From Roseovarius sp. (GTDB lineage Bacteria; Pseudomonadota; Alphaproteobacteria; Rhodobacterales; Rhodobacteraceae): a stretch of DNA of 64,000 bases. Below the pieces are notes generated by a model that saw only the letters and a program-made list of their open reading frames with translations, was not told the origin of the DNA and did no database searches. Position 1 is the stretch's first letter, and each line of letters begins with the position of its first letter. The position numbers and the translations under genes were made by a program. Shown here in pieces: positions 26,813-35,861 of the stretch. The stretch spans positions 1 to 64,000 of the forward strand of contig JARGOC010000008.1 of the NCBI GenBank assembly GCA_029212365.1, read 5' to 3'.

Positions 26813-26876
26813 TGCTTCAACGCATGTTGCCTGCCACATAGGTCCGACAAGGATCCTGAAGACCGGAGTACGTCCG

Positions 26877-28313
26877 TTGGTCGATGCCAAAACCCCTGAG
26901 CCGCCCAGCCTTTATGCTGCGCGAGAACCTGTCTTTCCAAAGAAGGTTTACGGTAAATTCCGTAACCTGAAGTGGTTGATTATGGCTGTCACATTGGGCG
27001 TCTACTATCTGACCCCGTGGATCAGATGGGACCGTGGCCCGAATTTGCCGGATCAGGCGGTGTTGATTGATCTGGCGAATCGGCGCTTTTTCTTCTTTTG
27101 GATCGAGATCTGGCCACATGAGTTTTATTTCATCGCCGGTTTGTTGGTCATGGCGGGCTTGGGCCTGTTCTTGTTCACCAGTGCTCTGGGCCGGGTTTGG
27201 TGCGGCTATACCTGCCCGCAAACTGTGTGGACTGATCTGTTTATCTTGGTGGAACGCTGGATCGAGGGTGATCGCAATGCCCGCCTGCGCCTGCACCGGC
27301 AGAAAAAATGGGATCTGCGCAAGCTGCGACTGCGTTTGACCAAATGGATCGTCTGGCTGCTGATTGGCGCCGCCACGGGTGGGGCTTGGGTGTTCTATTT
27401 CACCGATGCGCCAACATTGATGGGTGACTTGCTGATGCTGTCGGCCCATCCTGTTGCCTACACCACTATCGCGATTTTGACGGCAACCACGTTTTTCTTT
27501 GGTGGGATCGCGCGCGAACAGGTTTGCACATATGCCTGCCCCTGGCCGCGTATTCAGGCCGCGATGATTGATGAAGACACATTGATTGTCGGCTACCGCG
27601 ATTGGCGCGGCGAGCCGCGTAAACACTCGGAGGCGGTCAAAGAGGGTGAACCACAAGGCGATTGCATTGATTGTATGGCCTGCGTGAATGTCTGCCCCGT
27701 GGGCATTGATATCCGTGACGGGCAGCAGTTGGAGTGCATCACCTGTGCGCTGTGCATCGACGCCTGTGATGACATCATGGAAAAGATCGGCAAGCCACGC
27801 GGATTGATTGATTACATGGCACTGACCGATGAAACGCGTGAACGTGCCGGCCACCCGCCCAAGCCCATCATGCAACACATCCTGCGCCCGCGCACCCTGA
27901 TGTATACCAGCCTGTGGTCACTGGTTGGGATATTGCTGGTCTTTGCCCTGTTTGTCCGCCCTGATATCGAAATGACTGTCGCCCCGGTGCGCAACCCGAT
28001 CTTTGTCACGCTGGCTGATGGGTCGATCCGCAATACCTATGAGGTGCGCCTGCTCAACAAACACGGCGATGATCGGCCTTTCCGTCTTTCTGTCACTGGT
28101 GATCCTGCAGTACGCCTGCAGCTGGAAGGCACTGCTTATGATACGGTAAGCGTTCCCGCTGACAGCACCAAACTGCAAAGGCTCTATCTGGTTGCGGCAC
28201 CCGGCGCAGCTGCTGCACAAACCAAACGCAGTGATATACGCCTGTGGGTTGAGGATATCTCAAATGGTGAACGGGCCTACAAGAACACGGTCTTTAACGG
28301 AAAGGAACGATAG
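26877..28313 (+). CDS. ccoG: cbb3 oxidase assembly ferredoxin-like protein CcoG (RdxB/FixG)
   Basis: A 478-residue membrane iron-sulfur protein required for cbb3 oxidase assembly, proposed to reduce copper for delivery. The N-terminal LYAAREPVFPKKVYGKFRNLKW and GRVWCGYTCPQTVWTD motifs are typical. Two [4Fe-4S] clusters are bound by CIDCMACVNVCP and CITCALCIDACD near residues 262-300. Five or so spans and a C-terminal periplasmic Ig-like domain (FixG_C) are seen. The start is a TTG at 26877 with GGAG nine bases upstream; there is no nearby ATG. Confidence 0.93.
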   Translation: MVDAKTPEPPSLYAAREPVFPKKVYGKFRNLKWLIMAVTLGVYYLTPWIRWDRGPNLPDQAVLIDLANRRFFFFWIEIWPHEFYFIAGLLVMAGLGLFLFTSALGRVWCGYTCPQTVWTDLFILVERWIEGDRNARLRLHRQKKWDLRKLRLRLTKWIVWLLIGAATGGAWVFYFTDAPTLMGDLLMLSAHPVAYTTIAILTATTFFFGGIAREQVCTYACPWPRIQAAMIDEDTLIVGYRDWRGEPRKHSEAVKEGEPQGDCIDCMACVNVCPVGIDIRDGQQLECITCALCIDACDDIMEKIGKPRGLIDYMALTDETRERAGHPPKPIMQHILRPRTLMYTSLWSLVGILLVFALFVRPDIEMTVAPVRNPIFVTLADGSIRNTYEVRLLNKHGDDRPFRLSVTGDPAVRLQLEGTAYDTVSVPADSTKLQRLYLVAAPGAAAAQTKRSDIRLWVEDISNGERAYKNTVFNGKER

Positions 28314-28315
28314 GG

Positions 28316-28771
28316 ATGGCTGAGAAACAACTCACCGGCACCCATGTGTTCTGGGGCTTTGCGGCTGCGTTCGGGGTGATTATCGCGGTCAACTTGCTGC
28401 TGGCTTGGTCGGCGGTGAAAACCTTTCCGGGGCTCGAGGTTAAGAACTCCTACACCGCCAGCCAAGAGTTTGATGAACGTCGCACCGCACAAGAGGCACT
28501 GGGCTGGACTGTGCGCGCCAGTCACCACGAAGGCCTGTTGACGCTTGCCATTAAGGATGCCCAAGGGCGGCCGGTGCAGGTTCAAAGCCTGAACGCGACG
28601 CTGGGTCGCGCCACCCATGTGTATGAGGACACCACACCCGAATTTCGCTTTGATGGAGAAGCCTATTTCGCCTCTGTTCTGCTGGGAGATGGGAACTGGA
28701 ACATTCGGATGGAAGCGGTGGCGCAGGACGGCACTGAATTTCGTCAACGTGTTGTGCTGATCAAGGAGTAA
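28316..28771 (+). CDS. ccoH: FixH/CcoH family cbb3 oxidase assembly protein
   Basis: A 151-residue protein with one N-terminal membrane segment (about residues 10-32, VFWGFAAAFGVIIAVNLLLAW) and a periplasmic domain with the NSYTASQEFD segment common to FixH. CcoH stabilises newly made cbb3 subunits. It follows ccoG by two bases, with AAAGGAACGA as ribosome site, and precedes ccoI by six. Confidence 0.93.
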   Translation: MAEKQLTGTHVFWGFAAAFGVIIAVNLLLAWSAVKTFPGLEVKNSYTASQEFDERRTAQEALGWTVRASHHEGLLTLAIKDAQGRPVQVQSLNATLGRATHVYEDTTPEFRFDGEAYFASVLLGDGNWNIRMEAVAQDGTEFRQRVVLIKE

Positions 28772-28777
28772 CCACGC

Positions 28778-30961
28778 GTGACAGCCGTCGTGCATCCCCC
28801 CCTTTCGGCTTGCCCTGCGTGTGCTGCGGTGCCAGCGGCGCAGGCTGTTGCGGATGTCGCACAACCTGAGGCGCAGATCGCGCTGTCCTTGCCAACAATC
28901 CATTGCGCTGCCTGCATTTCCAAGGTGGAAACCGGGCTAAACGCGCATCCCGGCGTGATTTCAGCCCGCGTAAACCTGACCTTGAAACGGGCCAGCATAG
29001 AAGCCGAACCAGACGTCACAGCGCAGGAAATGGCCGATTTCGTCGAGACCCTCGGCTATGAGGCCCACGAGCTGGACCCCGGCACCCTAAGCAGCACCGC
29101 AACCGATAAAATGGGCCGCGAATTGCTGATGCGCCTTGCGGTGGCTGGGTTTGCCAGCATGAACGTGATGCTGTTGTCGGTGGCGGTCTGGTCCGGGGCC
29201 GAGGATGCCACCCGTGACCTGTTCCACTGGATTTCCGCCGCCATCGCCCTGCCTGCCATCGCCTTTGCGGGGCAGCCGTTTTTTCGCAATGCATGGGCCG
29301 CGCTGCGCCACGGGCGGCTGAACATGGATGTGCCAATCACATTGGCTATTCTGCTGGCCGTGTGCACATCACTTTGGGAGACCACGCTGAGCGGGGACCA
29401 CGCCTATTTTGACGCCGCCCTGACGCTGACGTTCTTTCTGCTGGCCGGGCGCTATCTGGATCACCGCACCCGTGCCGTGGCCCGATCCGCCGCCGAAGAA
29501 CTGACAGCACTTGAGGTGCCCCGTGCCACCCGTGTGCGCGACGGTGTCGAGGAACAGGTGGCCTTGGCCGACTTGTCAGTGGGTGACAGCATTCTGGTCC
29601 GCCCCGGTGGGCGCATGCCCGTGGATGGAGAGATCACCCAAGGCATGTCTGAACTGGACCGCTCATTGCTGACGGGGGAAACCTTGCCGGTGCAGGCAGC
29701 ACCGGGGCAACTGGTTTCGGCCGGTGAAGTCAACCTGACAGGCCCGCTGATCATCCGCGCAAATGCAGTTGGCAAGGATACATCCCTGCACCAGATGGCC
29801 GATCTGGTGGCCATCGCCGAAAGTGGGCGGTCGCGCTATACCTCATTGGCCGACAAGGCCGCCAAACTCTATGCGCCGGGGGTGCATATCCTGTCGGCTC
29901 TGGCTTTTGTCGGGTGGTATCTGGCAACATTTGATTTGCGCACCGCGCTGAACATCGCTGCGGCTGTGCTGATCATCACCTGCCCCTGTGCGTTGGGTTT
30001 GGCCGTGCCTGCCGTGACAACCGCCGCCAGTGGCCGCCTGTTCCGGCGGGGTATGTTGATCAAACATGAGACCGCGATTGAGCGTCTGGCTCAGGTGGAC
30101 ACGGTGGTGTTCGATAAAACCGGCACGCTGACCACCGGCACACCCGTTTTGATCAACGCTGAGGCCATACCCGAGGATAAACTGGCCATCGCCATGGCGT
30201 TGGCGCAAGGCTCGTCGCACCCATTGGCGCGCGCGATTGTGCAGGCAGGGCAGGCCGCTGAGGCAAAGCCCGAACAACTACACGACATCACTGAGGTGCC
30301 GGGCTTTGGCACTCAGGCCACGTTGCAGGGCCGGGAAATCCGTCTTGGACGTGCCAGCTGGACAGGCGGACAGGCGGGCGAACATACCACCACTTTCCTG
30401 CGCATTGGCGAAGACGCACCAGTTGCATTTGAATTCACCGATCAGCTCAGGGCAGGGGCCGCCGAGGCGGTTGCCGCGCTCAAAAAAGCAGGCCACACAG
30501 TGTATCTGATGTCCGGTGACACCACCCCGGCGGTTCAATCTCTGGCCAACCGCCTTGGCATCACCCATTGGCTGGCCGAGGCCTTGCCCGCTGACAAATC
30601 AACCCGCATTCAGGCCATGACCGAGAAGGGCGCGCATGTTTTAATGGTCGGGGATGGCTTGAACGATACTGCCGCACTGAGTGCTGCACATGTTTCCATT
30701 TCACCTGCATCCGCATTGGATGCCGCGCGTGTGGCCAGTGATATTGTGCTGCTGGGCGGTGATCTTGCCCCCATTGCCGAGGCCTGCACAACTGCGCGAT
30801 CCGCCACCCGGCGTATCCGGGAAAACTTCCGTATTGCAACGGTTTACAACGTGATTGCCGTGCCATTGGCAGTGGCGGGACTGGCCACTCCGTTGATTGC
30901 GGCCTTGGCCATGTCGTTCAGTTCGATTACGGTATCGCTGAACGCACTGCGGCTGAGGTAA
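28778..30961 (+). CDS. ccoI: Cu(+)-exporting type P1B ATPase CcoI (FixI)
   Basis: A 727-residue copper-transporting P-type ATPase that supplies copper for CuB of the cbb3 oxidase. The start is GTG at 28778. An N-terminal Cys pair (CPAC) precedes the heavy-metal domain with CAAC near residue 45. The membrane metal site is CPC near residue 404 (TCPCALGLAVP), phosphorylation site DKTGT near residue 446, and the GDGLND hinge near residue 625. Spans number eight, as in other P1B pumps. Confidence 0.95.
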   Translation: MTAVVHPPLSACPACAAVPAAQAVADVAQPEAQIALSLPTIHCAACISKVETGLNAHPGVISARVNLTLKRASIEAEPDVTAQEMADFVETLGYEAHELDPGTLSSTATDKMGRELLMRLAVAGFASMNVMLLSVAVWSGAEDATRDLFHWISAAIALPAIAFAGQPFFRNAWAALRHGRLNMDVPITLAILLAVCTSLWETTLSGDHAYFDAALTLTFFLLAGRYLDHRTRAVARSAAEELTALEVPRATRVRDGVEEQVALADLSVGDSILVRPGGRMPVDGEITQGMSELDRSLLTGETLPVQAAPGQLVSAGEVNLTGPLIIRANAVGKDTSLHQMADLVAIAESGRSRYTSLADKAAKLYAPGVHILSALAFVGWYLATFDLRTALNIAAAVLIITCPCALGLAVPAVTTAASGRLFRRGMLIKHETAIERLAQVDTVVFDKTGTLTTGTPVLINAEAIPEDKLAIAMALAQGSSHPLARAIVQAGQAAEAKPEQLHDITEVPGFGTQATLQGREIRLGRASWTGGQAGEHTTTFLRIGEDAPVAFEFTDQLRAGAAEAVAALKKAGHTVYLMSGDTTPAVQSLANRLGITHWLAEALPADKSTRIQAMTEKGAHVLMVGDGLNDTAALSAAHVSISPASALDAARVASDIVLLGGDLAPIAEACTTARSATRRIRENFRIATVYNVIAVPLAVAGLATPLIAALAMSFSSITVSLNALRLR

Positions 30962-30963
30962 TC

Positions 30964-31122
30964 ATGAACATTCTGGCGTATCTGATCCCAATTTCGCTGT
31001 GTCTTGGCGGTGCTGGGCTGGCGTTTTTTGTCTATACCGTGCGGTCAAACCAATATGACGACCCCGAAGGCGACGCCCGCCGTATCCTCAGCGATGACTA
31101 TGACGAGCGGCCCAAATCCTGA
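30964..31122 (+). CDS. ccoS: cbb3-type oxidase assembly protein CcoS
   Basis: A 52-residue protein reading MNILAYLIPISLCLGGAGLA, then FFVYTVRSNQYDDPEGDARR. One transmembrane segment followed by the Q-Y-D-D-P/L-x-G-D motif is the CcoS signature. CcoS is needed to insert the cofactors into CcoN. It starts two bases after the ccoI stop and ends the ccoGHIS operon. The end repeats an 11-base unit (CCCAAATCCTG) just after itself. Confidence 0.93.
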   Translation: MNILAYLIPISLCLGGAGLAFFVYTVRSNQYDDPEGDARRILSDDYDERPKS

Positions 31123-31141
31123 CCCAAATCCTGTCAGGGGC

Positions 31142-32680
31142 TTAGCCGGGTCCGATTGTGAAGCAGGTCACTTGCTTGGCTTGTAACCTGCGGCAGGCCA
31201 GATCGGCGCTTTCCTGGGTCATGCCCATGAAGTTCGCGTCAAATCCGCCCTTGCGCTTGACCACTTTGCGCAGGGATCCGTCCAATGTGCTCATCTCGTT
31301 CAACGCCACGGTCAACAAAACCTTGCGCGCTTTGTATTCCGAGGTATAGCGCCCCACATTGACCCCCCAGTGCCGCCCACCAGAGGTGGAAACACGGGTG
31401 ACAACCTCCTGAATGGGATCAACCACTGGCGTCTTGATCGTTGCTTGGGCGATGTCAGTGGTGCTGGCCTTGGCCAAAACCAGCTCTTTGGGGCGTGCTT
31501 CGGGTTTGGCCGATGGTTTGATAGCGGGCTGAGCGGCGGGTTTGACCGCGGGCAGGGCAGCCACGTCAACCATTTGCGCGGCCAGAACAGCCGCTTCGAT
31601 GTCATCCTTGGCCGCCGCCACCAGAACTGTTTCAGGCTCGGCGATAGGGCGGGTCTTGGGGCGCAGGCTCTTCTTGACAGCCGAGGCCGACGCCAGACGA
31701 ACCGTTTTTCCGTAATGCCCGGCGGGGGCCTTTTCAGCCGGTGTGGCTGAGGCCACGGCCGTGGTTGCAGCCGATCCACCGCTCATTTTGCCGCGATATG
31801 CTGGTTTGCGTGGCTTGTGCAGGGCCACGCGGCGTGGCGCACGTTTGAACCCCAGATCCAGCAGTTCAGCGACCTTGGCATTACGCGTCGCAGTAGAACG
31901 CCCGCCAAAAACCGTGGCGATAATACGTTCGCCATTGCGCTCGGCACTGGCTGTCAGGTTGAAACCGGCAGCACGGGTGTAACCGGTCTTGATACCATCA
32001 GCACCCTTGTAGGCGTTCAACAGACGTGTGTTGGTATGCTTGACCGTCCGCACGCCAGCGTTGGCGGTGAGGCGCGAAAACAGGTTGTAATACTGCGGAT
32101 AGTCGTAAAACAAATGCCGCCCGAGGTTGGACATATCGCGCGCGGTGGACAAATGCCCGGATTCAGTCAGGCCATGCGCATTCTTGAATGACGTACGGCT
32201 CATACCCAGCGCCTTTGCGGTGCGGTTCATCCGGCGGGCAAACTTGGCCTCTGATCCTTCGATGGCCTCCCCCAAGGCGGTGGCCGCGTCATTGGCGGAT
32301 TTGACCGCAGCGGCACGCACCAGATAACGCAGTTTGATCTTCTGGCCGGCCTTCAGACCCAGCTTGCTGGGCGGTTCCGAAGCGGCATGTTTGGAAATCC
32401 TGACGGTCGTATCAAGGCTGATCTCACCATTTTCGATCGCCTCAAACACGATATAAAGCGTCATCATTTTGGTCAACGAGGCCGGATGCAGCCGCGTATC
32501 CGCATTGCGCGCGTGCAGCACTTTGCCGCTGCGCGCATCCATCACTAACGCTGAATACGGCGCCGCCGCCGCACTAAGCGGGACAATCACCAACATCCAG
32601 ATCGTGGCTAGTATGACCAACCCTAAACGGATTGGAGCACTGTTCCGCGTTCTCATGGAACTACTCTTTTTCTGCCTCAT
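31142..32680 (-). CDS. D-alanyl-D-alanine carboxypeptidase (PBP5/6 family) with SPOR domain
   Basis: A 512-residue serine peptidase S11. After a signal anchor (about residues 18-40) the catalytic motifs appear in order: SLTK near residue 68, SAN near residue 128 and KTG near residue 231. An Ala/Pro/Lys-rich linker (about 290-430) leads to a C-terminal SPOR-like domain (RHWGVNVGRYTSEYKARKVL), which binds denuded septal glycan. It removes the terminal D-Ala of peptidoglycan stems. Two starts are possible, ATG 32680 or ATG 32656; the second has the better AAAGAG ribosome site. It converges on ccoS. Confidence 0.92.
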   Translation of the reverse strand: MRQKKSSSMRTRNSAPIRLGLVILATIWMLVIVPLSAAAAPYSALVMDARSGKVLHARNADTRLHPASLTKMMTLYIVFEAIENGEISLDTTVRISKHAASEPPSKLGLKAGQKIKLRYLVRAAAVKSANDAATALGEAIEGSEAKFARRMNRTAKALGMSRTSFKNAHGLTESGHLSTARDMSNLGRHLFYDYPQYYNLFSRLTANAGVRTVKHTNTRLLNAYKGADGIKTGYTRAAGFNLTASAERNGERIIATVFGGRSTATRNAKVAELLDLGFKRAPRRVALHKPRKPAYRGKMSGGSAATTAVASATPAEKAPAGHYGKTVRLASASAVKKSLRPKTRPIAEPETVLVAAAKDDIEAAVLAAQMVDVAALPAVKPAAQPAIKPSAKPEARPKELVLAKASTTDIAQATIKTPVVDPIQEVVTRVSTSGGRHWGVNVGRYTSEYKARKVLLTVALNEMSTLDGSLRKVVKRKGGFDANFMGMTQESADLACRRLQAKQVTCFTIGPG

Positions 32681-32870
32681 GACCGCCGGTTATCCGACTG
32701 GCCGTTTTATTTATGACGCCTAGCCTATCACAGAGGGCAATTTGAATAAAGTGTTCATTTTCAACTGGTTTTTGGAATTTTTGGGCAATTTCACTCCACA
32801 TCTTGTGGGTGGTGCATAAAGGCCACCAAGTTAGGCGATTGTGGCGGGAATGTGGCAAGACGTAGGCACG

Positions 32871-32903
32871 AAAAAGGCCTGTGACATTTCTACTACAGGC
32901 CTT
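32871..32903 (-). terminator. Intrinsic terminator in the dac / binding-protein intergenic region
   Basis: On the minus strand AAGGCCTGT (32895-32903) and ACAGGCCTTTTT (32871-32882) form a 9-bp stem followed by five T. No protein gene ends just upstream of it; the nearest stop is at 33027 and has its own terminator. It could be a second terminator or the end of a short RNA. Confidence 0.65.
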
Positions 32904-32978
32904 CTGATTTGGATGATCTGATCGCTGCAAGGCCAATACAAAATGCCAAAGGCCAAAACGTTATGAAGGCTGTGCCAC

Positions 32979-33009
32979 AAAAAATGGGGCGGCCCGCAAA
33001 GACCGCCCC
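32979..33009 (-). terminator. Intrinsic terminator of the pyrimidine transporter operon
   Basis: GGGGCGG (33003-33009 on the minus strand) and CCGCCCC (32986-32992) pair, followed by ATTTTTT. It lies 18 bases after the stop of the substrate-binding protein gene. Confidence 0.88.
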
Positions 33010-33026
33010 AGTCTAGTTTAGCTAAC

Positions 33027-34022
33027 TTAGTTCAGTGCTGCATCCGTGATCGCATGGGTCCAGGCGGCAGCGCCCGGATCAGCGGTGATCACAGGGTCCG
33101 AGCCGCCCGACAACAGGCTGTCGACAGTGCGTTGGAAATCCGCCGGGTCAAGTGCGCCATTGGAACCAGCCGTCAGTTTGGCCACTTCTGACATCATCCG
33201 CTTTTGATGCGCTTCGGTCTGTGCGCCCGAGGCATCATTGTCCAGCACGATCATCGCGGCTTCATCTGGGTTCTCTTCTGCCCATTTCCAGCCTTTCATC
33301 GAGGCCCGAACAAAGCGTGTCATCTTATCGACAAACGCGGGATCATTCAGGTTTTCTTCCATCACATACATGCCGTCTTCCAACGTGGCGACACCTTGAT
33401 CTTCGTATTTGAACACCACCAGATCGTCGGGCGTCAGGCCTGCATCAATGACCTGCCAGTATTCATTATATGTCATGGTTGAGACACAGGCGGCTTGGCC
33501 TTGCAAAAGAGGGTCTACGTTGAAACCTTGCTTAAGCACGGTCACGCCACCTTCCGAGCCATCCGTGGCGATGCCCAGTTTGCTCATCCAGCTTAGGAAC
33601 GGATATTCGTTACCAAAAAACCAGACACCAAGGGTCTTGTCTTTGAAATCCTCGGGGGTTTCGATCCCGGCATCCTTGCGACAGGTCAGCATCATGCCCG
33701 AGCTCTTGTAGGGCTGGGCAATGTTCACCAACGCCAGACCTTTTTCGCGGCTGGCCAATGCGGATGGCATCCAGTCCAGAACAACATCTGCACCGCCACC
33801 AGCGATCACCTGCGCGGGCGCAATATCTGGCCCGCCGGGTTTGATGGTAACATTGAGGTCTTCGTCACCGTAAAACCCTTTGTCTTGTGCGACATAATAG
33901 CCAGCAAACTGCGCTTGCGTGACCCATTTCAGCTGCAATGTGACATCATCCGCAGCCTGCGCGAGCGTGCCCCAAAGCCCGGCTGTCGCCAGTGCCAAAG
34001 TTGTTGTGATCTTATTCATCAT
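33027..34022 (-). CDS. ABC transporter substrate-binding protein (NMT1/THI5-like)
   Basis: A 331-residue periplasmic protein. The signal peptide ends near residue 24 (ATAGLWGTLAQA). The mature start DDVTLQLKWVTQAQFAGYYV and DKGFYGDEDLNVTIKPGG match the NMT1/THI5-like group, whose members bind thiamine precursors, hydroxypyrimidines and related rings. Its place at the end of an operon with two permeases, an ATPase and a dihydropyrimidinase makes a pyrimidine or hydantoin the likely ligand; this is inference. A GGGAG ribosome site precedes the tandem ATG. Confidence 0.87.
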   Translation of the reverse strand: MMNKITTTLALATAGLWGTLAQAADDVTLQLKWVTQAQFAGYYVAQDKGFYGDEDLNVTIKPGGPDIAPAQVIAGGGADVVLDWMPSALASREKGLALVNIAQPYKSSGMMLTCRKDAGIETPEDFKDKTLGVWFFGNEYPFLSWMSKLGIATDGSEGGVTVLKQGFNVDPLLQGQAACVSTMTYNEYWQVIDAGLTPDDLVVFKYEDQGVATLEDGMYVMEENLNDPAFVDKMTRFVRASMKGWKWAEENPDEAAMIVLDNDASGAQTEAHQKRMMSEVAKLTAGSNGALDPADFQRTVDSLLSGGSDPVITADPGAAAWTHAITDAALN

Positions 34023-34059
34023 AGTCTCCCTTGTTGAGGTTTATTATAGGTGTAGTGGG

Positions 34060-34905
34060 TCAGGAACGGCTCCGCTGTGATGGGTGCCAGAATGTCATGG
34101 CTTTCTCCAAAAGTGCAACCGCACCATAAAAGCCAGAGCCCGCCAGCGCCGCCACGACGATCTCGGCCCAGACCAGATCCATCGAAAGCTGCCCCACAGA
34201 GGTGGAAATTCGAAAGCCCATACCGCGGATCGGCGAGCCGAAAAACTCAGCGACAATGGCCCCGATCAAGGCCAGTGTGGTGGCGATTTTCAAACCGTTA
34301 AAAATGAAGGGCATCGCCGCAGGTAGGCGCAGCTTCAGCAGGGTTTTCCAATAACCCGCCGCATAGGTGCGCATCAGGTCACGTTGCATGGCATCAGTAT
34401 CCTGCAATCCCTGCACCGTGTTCACCAGCATGGGAAAGAACACCATAACCACCACAACGGCGGCTTTTGATTGCCAATCAAATCCGAACCACATCACCAG
34501 AATTGGGGCCATGCCGATAATCGGCAACGCGGCCACAAAGTTGCCCACCGGCAGCAGGCCACGTTTCAGGAAATCGAACCGATCCACCGCAATGGCGGTC
34601 AGGAAGGCCGCACCACAGCCCATGACATAGCCGCTCAGCGCTCCTTTTAGGGCAGTTTGCACAAAATCCTGCCAAAGAATGGCAGTGGAGGCCGCAAAAG
34701 TAACGGCAATCATGCTGGGCGGCGGTAACAAAACCGCTGAGATATCAAACCCGTGCACAATACATTCCCAGATCACGATGAGGGTGACACCAAAGATGAC
34801 AGGCACGGCCAGCCGCGTGGCACGGGTCGGGGGGCGATGTGACAAAACGGAGTTGATCCACCACCCCAGCGCCCAAGCGGCGATACCTGTTGCAAGCCAG
34901 ATCAT
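34060..34905 (-). CDS. ABC transporter permease (SsuC/TauC-type)
   Basis: A 281-residue permease with about six spans and the loop MQRDLMRTYAAGYWKTLLKLRLP, the EAA-like ATPase contact of the nitrate/taurine/thiamine-precursor permease family. The start MIWLATGIAAWALGWWINS at 34905 overlaps the stop of the preceding permease by four bases (ATGA). The frame is open upstream, but that part only overlaps the neighbour. It probably forms a heterodimer with that permease. Confidence 0.9.
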   Translation of the reverse strand: MIWLATGIAAWALGWWINSVLSHRPPTRATRLAVPVIFGVTLIVIWECIVHGFDISAVLLPPPSMIAVTFAASTAILWQDFVQTALKGALSGYVMGCGAAFLTAIAVDRFDFLKRGLLPVGNFVAALPIIGMAPILVMWFGFDWQSKAAVVVVMVFFPMLVNTVQGLQDTDAMQRDLMRTYAAGYWKTLLKLRLPAAMPFIFNGLKIATTLALIGAIVAEFFGSPIRGMGFRISTSVGQLSMDLVWAEIVVAALAGSGFYGAVALLEKAMTFWHPSQRSRS

Positions 34906-35777
34906 TCTGCCATCCCCATGCGTTTCAAAGTTATGCGTTGGATCACCCCGATAACTGCCACCAACAGGGCTGCCAATGTGGCTGCCATGATCAACGCGCT
35001 CCAGATTTGGATGGTCTGGCCATAATAACTGCCCGCCAGAAGGCGTGCGCCAAGACCAGCCACAGCACCTGTCGGCAACTCGCCCACAATGGCGCCCACA
35101 AGGCTGGCCGCCATGGCGACTTTTAGTGAGGTAAACAGATAGGGCATAGAGGATGGCAAACGCAGGGCCCAAAACGTCTGGGCAGAGCTCGCATTCCAGG
35201 TGCGCATCTGATCAAGCTGCATCGCCGAGGGGCTGCGCAGGCCCTTGACCATACCCACCACGACAGGGAAAAACGACAGATACATTGATATCATCGCCTT
35301 GGGCAGCAGGCCCGAAATGCCAATGGCATTCAGCACCACGATAATCATCGGCGCAATGGCCAGAATTGGGATGGTCTGACTGGCGATAACCCATGGCATC
35401 ACGCTCATGTCCATTGTGCGGTTGTAAACGATCCCCACCGCCAGAGCGATACCAAGGGCTGTTCCCAGCACAAAGCCCAAAGCAGTAGCGCTGAAGGTCA
35501 CCCAGGAATGATAGATCAACGAGCGCTTTGAGAACGCCCGCCCCTTGGCCACCATGGCACCGGTGGTCTTCCATAATTCCGCGCCCACCTGATGTGGCGC
35601 AGGCAACTTAGGTTTGTCCTGGCTCCAGGTGTCGGCCACCAGTTCGCTGAAACTCAGGTCTGTCCCCGCCCGCTGGGCCTTGTCGTTGGCCCAGGGCGCA
35701 TTCAGCGCCACAGCAGCGGCGTACCACAGCACAAAAATGGCGGCGACAACGGTGACGATGGGCAGAAGGTTTCTCAT
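34902..35777 (-). CDS. ABC transporter permease (SsuC/TauC-type)
   Basis: A 291-residue permease. An N-terminal span (MRNLLPIVTVVAAIFVLWYA) precedes a periplasmic stretch of about 60 residues, then five further spans and the contact loop MQLDQMRTWNASSAQTFWALRLP. It is the second membrane subunit of the transporter. It lies 84 bases after the ATPase gene; that gap is almost filled by a long GC-rich hairpin. Confidence 0.9.
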   Translation of the reverse strand: MRNLLPIVTVVAAIFVLWYAAAVALNAPWANDKAQRAGTDLSFSELVADTWSQDKPKLPAPHQVGAELWKTTGAMVAKGRAFSKRSLIYHSWVTFSATALGFVLGTALGIALAVGIVYNRTMDMSVMPWVIASQTIPILAIAPMIIVVLNAIGISGLLPKAMISMYLSFFPVVVGMVKGLRSPSAMQLDQMRTWNASSAQTFWALRLPSSMPYLFTSLKVAMAASLVGAIVGELPTGAVAGLGARLLAGSYYGQTIQIWSALIMAATLAALLVAVIGVIQRITLKRMGMAE

Positions 35778-35797
35778 CCCGGTCTCCCCGCGCCTCG

Positions 35798-35845
35798 GGC
35801 CTGATCCGGGGCCTCGTTTGTGGCGTGGAGGTCCCGGATCAGGTC
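35798..35845. repeat. REP-like long hairpin, copy 1
   Basis: Arms at 35798-35815 and 35828-35845 are near-perfect inverted copies (core CTGATCCGGG / CCCGGATCAG) around a 12-base loop. The right arm resembles that of copy 3 (38534-38562): GAGGTCCCGG, then GGGACGGGTGT. It lies between the ATPase and permease genes and could tune expression within the operon. Confidence 0.75.
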
Positions 35846-35861
35846 CGGGACGGGTGTCGCG

